35,474 bases of DNA, taken from positions 1-35,474 of IMG/VR virus record IMGVR_UViG_3300020183_000244; one strand, given 5' to 3'. Under the pieces are notes generated by a model that did no database searches, had not been told where the DNA came from, and saw nothing but the letters and a program-made list of their open reading frames with translations. Source of the stretch: a virus. Each line of letters starts with the position of its first letter. Positions within the stretch are counted from its first letter, which is position 1. The position numbers and the translations under genes are program-made. Positions 29,501 to 35,474 of this stretch are shown piece by piece.

Positions 29501-32500
29501 GCTCATGAGACTACTGGAGATTATTTCAATATTAATTCATATGTTGGTATTGATTATAAAGACATCCCAGTATATACAACTCCTATAGACTCCTTAGTTC
29601 CATTTAAACCACAATCGGATGTATTGGATTTTAGACCAGCCGTTAAAAAATTAGCATTGGGGACAGGATCAGTAGCAGATCCACTTAATCTAAATTGCTC
29701 AACAATGGATTTCCCAAGTAGAGTATTTGATTCTACTTCTACTATCTTTGATATTCCAAAACCAAATTCTGATTTTAGATGTGATATTGAATACTATATT
29801 AAAAGGATTGATAAATTATTTGTTGACATGTTGGGCGCATTTAAGGTTGTGTTGGGAAAACCAGCAGAAAATCCAGTGCCTCCAGAAAATATTGATGATG
29901 CAATGCTTCTATCCATAATAGGACATGGTGCGTATGGTTTTAATCCAGATGTAGATTCTCGTGTTTTCCAAGAAGACATTAAGAGATTCACAATGAGAGA
30001 TATTACAACTCTAGAAAAGAGAGTTAAGAATATCGAGTATTACAGTGTATTGACCCTACTAGAGCAAGAGACAAATTCATTAACAATCAAGGACGAATTT
30101 GGTTTTGATAAGTTCAAAAATGGATTCTTAGTAGATTCTTTTGAAAACCAATCTGTTGCAGATTTAAACAATGCTGATTATTCTGCATCTTTAGATTATA
30201 ACAATCGTGTAATGAGAGCATCCCATTACACAACAAATGTAGACCTTAAAATAAGTGAAGAACTATCTTCAAACATTGTGCGTAATACTGGAATCATTAC
30301 TCTTCCATATAAACCAGAATTAATTATTGAGCAACCATATGCGTCAAAAACGGAAAACGTAAACCCATTTAACGTTTTTACTTTTATTGGTACACTTGAA
30401 TTAAATCCATCCAGCGATAACTGGGTAGATACAGAAACTGCTCCTGTTCAAATCCAACAAGTGGAAGGCAACTTCCAACAAACACTTAGAGATATGAATG
30501 CGGATCAAAACGGATTAGCACCAGCTGTTTGGAATTCTTGGCAAGAAGATTGGAGTGGAGCTCAAACTACTGTTAGTGGTGGAGAATGGGTTGGATGGGT
30601 TGGTCCTCTTGGAAGACTTATCCCAGCATTTGGTACTAGAACAACAACTACAACTGGTATTGTAGAAAGAAGAACAGGAACACAACAAAGAGTCGTTGCT
30701 ACTTTTGAACAAAGAAGTCTTGGTTCTAGAGTTATCAATAGAAGAAATGTACAATTTATTAGATCTAGAAATATTGCAATTAAAGCAGAGAGACTCAAAC
30801 CACTAACACGTTTTTATGGATTCTTTGATAACATCAATATTACTAATTATATTACACCCAAAATTATTGAGTTGATTAAGAACCCTGAGGAAGATGCAAG
30901 AACAAACGTAAATGCATTCCAAGCAAACGAAATCGTACTTGGATGGATATCTTCAGAACGCAATAGAACAAAAGAGACTGCTGGATTCTCTGCCAGAATT
31001 AAAGCACCCAATGATGGATATAAAGGCAATCCATATACTGATATTGATTTACCAGAAAGTTATTCTGCACAAACAAATTTTGTAAATATTGATGTAGATT
31101 CATTAGCGGCTCAAGTTGACGATGAATTTTTTGGAAATATTGAAGTTGGTATGGTATTGATTGGACAAACTTCAGGTGCTATTGCTATTGTTAAAGATAG
31201 AAGATTATTAACTGATAGAAAGGGAACTTTCAAAGGATGTTTCTTCATTCCAAGAGCATCTGTGGGTACAAATCCAAGATGGGAAACGGGAACAAGAACA
31301 CTTAAATTAACTGTAAGTGCTACAAATGAAACTGGATTACCAGGTTCGTCAACGAACTCAAACGCACAAGTTACATATCAAGCAACTGGAGTAATCGAAA
31401 CTCTACAAGAAACTATACTCTCAATTAGAAATGCATCTATTGTTACTGAACAACTAAACGAAGAAAGAACAACATCTAGAACTAGACAGGAGCAAGTTGA
31501 AATTGGATGGTGGGATCCTCTTGCACAATCGTTCTTGATCCAAGAAAGAGGTGGAATGTATTTGGATTCCGTTGAAATTTACTTTGCAACTAAAGATAGT
31601 AATATTCCTGTTTCTGTTCAAATTCGTGAAATGCAGAATGGTAATCCAACAAATAAAATTCTACCATTTTCAACAACAACAGTATATCCAGATGATGTAG
31701 AAATTTCTGAAAATGCTTCTATTCCAACACGATTTACATTCCCAGCTCCAGTATACATTAGTGAAACTTTAGAATATTGTTTCGTTGTATTTACAGACTC
31801 TAATGCATATACTTGTTGGATTTCTGAAATGGGTGAAATTGATATTACGGGCAACAGAACAATTTCTGCTCAACCTTATGCTGGTGTTCTGTTCAAATCT
31901 CAAAACGCATCTACATGGTCTCCAAACCAACTTCAAGACTTGAAGTTTAAAATCTATAGAGCAAAGTTCTCACCATTATCTGGAAAACTAGTAGTTCGTA
32001 ATACTGGGTTAGGATTAGGAAACGGTGGTATCTTACGATTGAGAGAAGATCCAATTATTACTTACAAACCAAATCAAGTATTGACTTTAAATAATAACAC
32101 GGCAATCTTTAGTCTTGGCGCTAGAATTTATCAAGAAACAACTAATGCTTCTGCAACCGTTGTTTCTATCGATCAAGTATCGAATCCCAATAAGTTAACT
32201 CTTACTGATATTGATGGTGCTTTCTTGCAGGGATCAACGAGCGGAACAGTGGTCACTTATCCACTCATTAGTAGTCAAGCAATTGCTAATATGGGTGTAA
32301 GTACAACTGCTGGAGTACTAACTGGTAATTTTGGTGTTGGTAAGTTTATCACTGGTCAAACTAGTGGTGCAACTGCATATGTTGTTTCCTGGAACTCCAC
32401 ATCTGGTGCTCTACAAGTCAACTATGTTTCGAAGGCATTTGAAGCGGGAGAAACTATTACTCAAGCGAATCCAACAGTATCTTCAGTTATGAATACAGTA

Positions 32501-33805
32501 GCATATATTGGAGACTCAATTGGAGTATTCCCCAATGCAAGTGCTGTATATTCTGATGTTAATAGAAAGATTACTGTTAAACATAGTAATCATGGTATGC
32601 ACGATTTATCAAATAATGTAAGAATTACTGGCGTGAAGTCAGAAATATCTCCTACTTTCTTGACTGCAGCACTAGATCTAACAGCAACATCTGTTAGTGT
32701 TGGAGATGCAACTGTATTCCACAAAAAAATTGGTGGATATACCGTTTCTGATGAAAATCCAGGGTTCATTAAAATTGATAATGAAATCATGGCATATACA
32801 GCAATATCTTCAGATGGATTAACGATTACGCTTAAAACTAGTGGTGGTAGAGGATCATCAGGAACCACGGCAGCTACACATCAAATAGATGCTCTTGTTG
32901 AATGTTATAATTTAGATGGAATTCCATTAACACAAATAAACAAAGATCATACTGGATTATCTAATCCAACTTTAGATACATATGATTTAAGTACAAACTT
33001 TGTTGCTAGTGTTGGAATCGTTAGTGGTGGAACCTCAGCAACAGCATCACAAAATGTACCATTTGAAGTAATAACACCAACCGTTGCAACTGTCGTACAA
33101 TCAGAAACAGCAATTATTGCTAGACTGAATACTGTCTCTGGAACCTCCATTAATGATGGACATCCAAATGGTATTGTGCCTGATCCATCATTCGTTAATA
33201 ACAATTCATTTAGAGATGTCACTCTAAACGAAGTTAATTATCTTGATCAACAAGCATTGATATTGTCAAATGTTAATGAAAGTGCAAAACTTGCTGGACA
33301 AAAATCTTTGACCATGGAATTACTAATGACATCAACTAAAGATACTTTGACTCCAGTTGTTGACCTTGATAGATGTAGTGTTATTACAACTAGCAATAGA
33401 ATTAATAATCCTGTCAATTTTGAAAATGCAACACTTGCAGTCGGTGATCCTCATGAGTCTGTTTACATTACTCGAATGATTAGTTTGGATAATCAGGTTT
33501 CTAGATCATTGAAAGTAATGTTTGATGCTTATAGACCAAATGATACTCAAATAAGAGTTCTTTATAGAGTAGTTCCAGTTGGTTTTGCTGGAGATGAAAA
33601 TACATTACTCTACTCATTCTTCAATGAGGATGGAAGACCCGATACCGACGTATCTTCAGTATCAGACCTTATATTTAAATCTTATGAGTATAATAAAACT
33701 GGATTAGAATTTAAGAAATTCCAAATCAAAATTGTCCTTGCTTCATCTAATCAGTCTTATGTTCCACAGGTTAAATACTTTAGAGCAATCGCAACTGCAA
33801 CATGA
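26537..33805 (+). CDS. Large DUF4815-type tail/baseplate structural protein (2,422 aa)
   Basis: The N-terminus (NTNLNVSPYYDDFDKFKNFY, then LYRPGFPIQARELTTMQTIM and QNQIESMGTHFF) is the signature of the DUF4815 family of T4-like marine phage structural proteins. Family blocks continue with DVLDFRPAV near 1030 and LEKRVKNIEYYSVLTLLEQE near 1160-1180. Then come GWWDPLAQSFLI (1657-1668) and a C-terminal region ending PQVKYFRAIATAT. Four SGA modules are inserted (VGKQSGARGF, VGRTSGAKAL, IGQTSGAIAI, TGQTSGATAY), plus one IDNEI module near 2075-2115. The start has AGGATAAG at about 26520-26527. It occupies the place of T4 gp9 and gp10, but I see no sequence reason to use either name. The ATGA overlap at 33802-33805 couples it to the next small gene. 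Confidence 0.88.
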   Translation: MPQNTNLNVSPYYDDFDKFKNFYKVLYRPGFPIQARELTTMQTIMQNQIESMGTHFFKDGAMVIPGQVGFDNNVDVILIQSSFLGSDVELYRNQLTGATITGSTTGVKAKVLYTIPASESDRGFISVYLKYTESGGTNKDILTFLNNEQLLSDKDITYGTTLLEIGTPFAQLIPTDAVGVASVGYVNQGVYFIRGYFVDVPSQYIILEQYSRNPTYRVGLEISESIITPEDDQGLNDNATGSSNYAAPGAHRFKIKATLIKKDINDDADKNFIELMRIKDGKVQSKVERSAYNEIEKELARRTYDTNGDFMITPFEISVRECLNDGFNNGVYAAGEITQDTKVKANENLFAIQVSPGKAYLKGYPITTTTPRYLDVPKPRTTEKQSNIIIPFELGNYVRVMPKFGLPEVTGSNVSSSYQIVTLTDSFNATPGATNGDTIGFARIASYEFENPGVNTIEGTSGGQVDDIYKVFLFDVSMITKLRLTASATITAGSLIVGKQSGARGFIRIDGGGTSVTSQTLSLLDIKGTFRANEIITVDGRDVGTIQRVFTYEFSDVRQMVGRGSTNVVSFNANLIYDDEVAIRGTKFTWDSTNLRISIFNGNIVEDIRPGDKLYFTNTTFFQVDALPSDLNLATVFNYSDQTVEGTLNDDTGSVPVIPNGTDLGALFRTRPAIRDQQFGDLFIELPKPTIKNVSDESFTIRKVFDSQLTSNSFTISLVESQQFSAVEFENYTLSVVAIGAGATNAIGDIIPLQTSNAAAKAYTTFNTTGVARTTITVSNLTGITAVRLIATISKNTVVQKVKNATKMAVWKVNKTTNQSDQIPFGLSYSPIYGTRIEDDDISLGVSDVYKLHAVYEANDDSEAVIPFITLVESAFFATGTLVVGRTSGAKALVVEFNTTNSRLSIVYQNESRFIQNEIVSGVNALNASITALVSDADDSINPGSKNVTKSFMLNPHQKNFMYDLSMITRNKNTVKPIRKLKIVADYFAHETTGDYFNINSYVGIDYKDIPVYTTPIDSLVPFKPQSDVLDFRPAVKKLALGTGSVADPLNLNCSTMDFPSRVFDSTSTIFDIPKPNSDFRCDIEYYIKRIDKLFVDMLGAFKVVLGKPAENPVPPENIDDAMLLSIIGHGAYGFNPDVDSRVFQEDIKRFTMRDITTLEKRVKNIEYYSVLTLLEQETNSLTIKDEFGFDKFKNGFLVDSFENQSVADLNNADYSASLDYNNRVMRASHYTTNVDLKISEELSSNIVRNTGIITLPYKPELIIEQPYASKTENVNPFNVFTFIGTLELNPSSDNWVDTETAPVQIQQVEGNFQQTLRDMNADQNGLAPAVWNSWQEDWSGAQTTVSGGEWVGWVGPLGRLIPAFGTRTTTTTGIVERRTGTQQRVVATFEQRSLGSRVINRRNVQFIRSRNIAIKAERLKPLTRFYGFFDNINITNYITPKIIELIKNPEEDARTNVNAFQANEIVLGWISSERNRTKETAGFSARIKAPNDGYKGNPYTDIDLPESYSAQTNFVNIDVDSLAAQVDDEFFGNIEVGMVLIGQTSGAIAIVKDRRLLTDRKGTFKGCFFIPRASVGTNPRWETGTRTLKLTVSATNETGLPGSSTNSNAQVTYQATGVIETLQETILSIRNASIVTEQLNEERTTSRTRQEQVEIGWWDPLAQSFLIQERGGMYLDSVEIYFATKDSNIPVSVQIREMQNGNPTNKILPFSTTTVYPDDVEISENASIPTRFTFPAPVYISETLEYCFVVFTDSNAYTCWISEMGEIDITGNRTISAQPYAGVLFKSQNASTWSPNQLQDLKFKIYRAKFSPLSGKLVVRNTGLGLGNGGILRLREDPIITYKPNQVLTLNNNTAIFSLGARIYQETTNASATVVSIDQVSNPNKLTLTDIDGAFLQGSTSGTVVTYPLISSQAIANMGVSTTAGVLTGNFGVGKFITGQTSGATAYVVSWNSTSGALQVNYVSKAFEAGETITQANPTVSSVMNTVAYIGDSIGVFPNASAVYSDVNRKITVKHSNHGMHDLSNNVRITGVKSEISPTFLTAALDLTATSVSVGDATVFHKKIGGYTVSDENPGFIKIDNEIMAYTAISSDGLTITLKTSGGRGSSGTTAATHQIDALVECYNLDGIPLTQINKDHTGLSNPTLDTYDLSTNFVASVGIVSGGTSATASQNVPFEVITPTVATVVQSETAIIARLNTVSGTSINDGHPNGIVPDPSFVNNNSFRDVTLNEVNYLDQQALILSNVNESAKLAGQKSLTMELLMTSTKDTLTPVVDLDRCSVITTSNRINNPVNFENATLAVGDPHESVYITRMISLDNQVSRSLKVMFDAYRPNDTQIRVLYRVVPVGFAGDENTLLYSFFNEDGRPDTDVSSVSDLIFKSYEYNKTGLEFKKFQIKIVLASSNQSYVPQVKYFRAIATAT

Positions 33806-34041
33806 AGGACAACTTACAGAAAATAAAAGATAGTTCTACATTGTTCCGAGATGTCGGAACTGGAGCAGTGCTAAATAAAGATGAGAGTGCGTATGATAAT
33901 TACCTGCGTACTTATAATAAATTGAAAAGTCAGGCAGAAGAATTTGAGTCATTAAAACAAACTGTAAATTCGTTATCATCTGATATTTCTGAAATTAAAA
34001 ATTTGTTAACTAAATTTGTAGGAAAAAATTATGACGATTGA
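33802..34041 (+). CDS. Small coiled-coil protein A (79 aa)
   Basis: The start codon overlaps the stop of the 2,422-aa gene (ATGA, 33802-33805), the classic sign of coupled translation. The first 35 residues contain RDVGTGAVLNKDESAYDNYL. Residues about 40-72 (KSQAEEFESLKQTVNSLSSD onward) show heptad spacing of Leu, Val and Ile typical of a coiled coil. No membrane segment or Cys. It resembles small proteins found after tail genes in many T4-like phages, but I cannot name a function; a chaperone or trimerisation helper is possible. Confidence 0.82.
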   Translation: MKDNLQKIKDSSTLFRDVGTGAVLNKDESAYDNYLRTYNKLKSQAEEFESLKQTVNSLSSDISEIKNLLTKFVGKNYDD

Positions 34042-34225
34042 GAAAATTAGTCAAGAAGATCTGTTAGTAGATTTTCGTGAAAGATATCAAAAAATTATAG
34101 ATGAAAATCAATCATTGACACAAAAAATTAGAACTAATGAAGCAGAGGCACTTAAATTACTTGGTGCCATAGAAACACTACAGTATCTTACTAAAGAACC
34201 TGAAGAAGAAACTAGCGAAGAGTGA
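34031..34225 (+). CDS. Small coiled-coil protein B (64 aa)
   Basis: Overlaps protein A by 11 bases in a different frame, with its own AGGA ribosome site at about 34020-34023. The sequence is highly charged and helical: residues about 15-50 (FRERYQKIIDENQSLTQKIR, then AEALKLLGAIETL) form a continuous amphipathic helix. The tail is acidic (KEPEEETSEE). It is the last gene before a strong terminator. The pair A and B may work together, for example as a heteromeric coiled coil; this is inferred from adjacency and predicted structure only. Confidence 0.78.
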   Translation: MTIEKISQEDLLVDFRERYQKIIDENQSLTQKIRTNEAEALKLLGAIETLQYLTKEPEEETSEE

Positions 34226-34227
34226 GG

Positions 34228-34257
34228 ATTTGGGGGATCTACCCCCAAATTTTTTTT
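34228..34257 (+). terminator. Strong intrinsic terminator after the coiled-coil pair
   Basis: TTTGGGGG (34229-34236), loop ATCTA, CCCCCAAA (34242-34249), followed by eight T (34250-34257). The 8-bp stem contains five G-C pairs and extends by one A-T pair. It begins three bases after the stop of protein B and ends the block that starts at gp25. Confidence 0.93.
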
Positions 34258-34264
34258 ATAAATA
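34257..34264 (+). promoter_or_regulatory. T4-type late promoter box (TATAAATA) before the tail-fibre gene
   Basis: An exact TATAAATA whose first T is the last T of the terminator tract. The predicted start near 34270 gives a leader of about 34 bases before ATG 34304. Terminator and promoter are thus fused, so the fibre gene can be set separately from the baseplate block. Confidence 0.72.
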
Positions 34265-34303
34265 CAAAAGAGAGAATTATTTGGGAATTTGGGATAATCA
34301 CCA

Positions 34304-35474
34304 ATGGCAAATAGAATACAATTACGAAGAGGTTCTGCTCAGGAGTGGGCAAACGTAAATCCAACAATGGCTATCGGAGAACTCGGTATCGAAATTGATA
34401 CTGGAAGAATCAAGATAGGCGATGGTATTACGGCATGGAACTCATTAAAATATGAAAGACCATTGGAGTCAGTTACAAATACGCCAAATACTCTTGTATT
34501 ACGTGATTCTGATGGAAACTTTGCCTCTGGTGCAATTACAGGATCTTTAATTGGTAATGCTTCAACTGCTACTCGTCTAGCAAACACAAGACAAATTGCT
34601 CTAACAGCAGACGTAACAGCATCGGCAACGTTCGATGGATCTGCAAACTTAAACCTGGCTGCCGCTTTACAAATTCTCCAATCTCTCCCTCACTATGACG
34701 GAACAGTAACAGCTACAGGAACATATACAAAATTAGTTGTAGATTCAAAAGGAAGAATTATAAACGGTTCTATCCCAAATGATATAGCAGAGTATAATCT
34801 TAGTGGAACTATTGAGGGCGTTTCTGCACAAGGGTTTGATAGAGACCTCAAGGGTATTGCAGATCTAACAACAACAGGACATATTGTTAGAGTTTCTGAT
34901 GGAAATATCACAACTAGAACTATTCTAGGTAGCGCAGGAAGAATTTCTGTCACCAATGGATCTGGTGTTGCTGGAAATCCTGTTTTAGATTTAATTTCAA
35001 CAACAGTTGTTCAGGGAACATATAATACTCCAACAATTGCTGGAGGAACGCAAACAATTAATGCTACAAGGTTCACTGTTGATAACTTTGGGCGTTTTAC
35101 TTATGCTGAAGATTTTCCAATTGCAACAGCAACTGAGGGTAGTAAGTATCCTGCATACGAAGCATCTACTGTATATGCAAGATATGACATCATCGAAACT
35201 GGCAATAATGTTTATCAAGCAATTAGAGCAATCGCTGCGGGGGGTGGTGCTCCTACTCATACTAATTCCAGCGATGCTGGAGGGTGGAGATATCTCGCGT
35301 CTGCGGCAAACGAACAGAAAGGATTGGCCTCATTTGCACAGGAAGATTTTGATGTAGATTCAAACGGTCATGTTGTAATTGCTGCGGCAGGTGTAGATAA
35401 TACTCAACTTCAAAATAATCAGATTAGGTTTGCTGATGGCAATTCGTTTACTTCTTACGAGCTTGATAATGAGC
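34304..35474 (+). CDS. Tail-fibre protein, N-terminal part (runs off the window)
   Basis: An open frame from ATG 34304 to the window end (390 complete codons, no stop). Residues 4-49 (IQLRRGSAQEWANVNPTMAI, GELGIEIDTGRIKIGDG, AWNSLKY) match the tail-attachment domain found at the start of many phage fibres, including the Mtd N-terminal type. Next comes the shaft pattern GNASTATRLANTRQIALTAD, ASATFDGSANLNLAAALQ, shared with T4-like long-fibre proteins. Further on are beta repeats (GTYTKLVVDSKGRI, INATRFTVDNFGRFTYAEDF) and a carbohydrate-binding-like block YEASTVYARYDIIETGNNVY. The host-binding tip lies outside the window. The ribosome site is weak (TTGGGATAA). Confidence 0.9.
   Translation, partial: MANRIQLRRGSAQEWANVNPTMAIGELGIEIDTGRIKIGDGITAWNSLKYERPLESVTNTPNTLVLRDSDGNFASGAITGSLIGNASTATRLANTRQIALTADVTASATFDGSANLNLAAALQILQSLPHYDGTVTATGTYTKLVVDSKGRIINGSIPNDIAEYNLSGTIEGVSAQGFDRDLKGIADLTTTGHIVRVSDGNITTRTILGSAGRISVTNGSGVAGNPVLDLISTTVVQGTYNTPTIAGGTQTINATRFTVDNFGRFTYAEDFPIATATEGSKYPAYEASTVYARYDIIETGNNVYQAIRAIAAGGGAPTHTNSSDAGGWRYLASAANEQKGLASFAQEDFDVDSNGHVVIAAAGVDNTQLQNNQIRFADGNSFTSYELDNE

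Noticed and set aside
26537-33805. Naming the 2,422-aa gene gp9, gp10 or gp12
   Set aside because: Only genome position suggests this. The visible motifs are those of DUF4815, and I recognise no gp9, gp10 or gp12 sequence landmark.

Overview
The window is a late, structural block from the genome of a T4-like contractile-tailed phage (myovirus). It is AT-rich, every gene is on the + strand, and the genes are packed with only tens of bases between them or with short overlaps. Three baseplate-wedge proteins can be recognised by sequence: gp25 and gp6 side by side, and gp8 further on. The giant protein that follows gp6 carries the sequence signatures of gp7. The order gp25-gp6-gp7 matches T4 and the W-J-I order of P2-like phages. 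DUF4815, GSGY-repeat, YHYH and helical-repeat modules, the AT-rich composition and T4-type late promoters (ATAAATA) best fit a marine cyanophage or pelagiphage relative. The host cannot be settled from this window.

Layout: 1-71 is the tail end of an upstream gene. 114-314 is a small hypothetical gene. 340-753 is gp25 and 753-3281 is gp6 with an unusual Gly/Ser/Thr/Pro-rich C-terminal tail. 3355-19959 is one uninterrupted 5,534-residue frame filling almost half the window. 19987-21129 is a repeat-rich fibre-like protein and 21131-22801 is a subtilisin-family (S8) protease with an intact catalytic triad. 22826-24937 is a beta-repeat structural protein, 24981-26513 is gp8 and 26537-33805 is a 2,422-residue DUF4815-type tail/baseplate protein. 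Two tiny overlapping coiled-coil genes follow (33802-34225), then a strong intrinsic terminator. A new late promoter then starts a tail-fibre gene (34304 onward) that runs off the window.

How the genes work together: gp25, gp6, the gp7-like core and gp8 should form the baseplate wedges. The remaining large proteins are probably decorations, fibres or host-contact elements attached to that wedge. The most notable architecture is in the giant protein. The short gp7/P2-I-type core appears as separated islands (residues about 1-45, 670-760 and 3290-3410). The large insertions between them carry GSGY beta-repeats, a YHYH domain, a seven-motif beta-propeller and a LamG-like domain. The C-terminal extension holds a second LamG-like domain, four Cys-containing helical repeats and host-contact-like beta modules. 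The same small modules recur in the 703-aa protein, gp8 and the 2,422-aa protein, so neighbouring structural genes seem to share interchangeable parts.

Regulation: six ATAAATA late-promoter boxes precede genes, two of them overlapping the stop codon of the gene before. In four of the five with a recognisable Shine-Dalgarno, that sequence lies just downstream of the expected transcript start. The giant gene's transcript would begin with a perfect 9-bp hairpin. No gene-free stretch exceeds 300 bases, and no tRNA, CRISPR array, insertion sequence or integration gene was seen.
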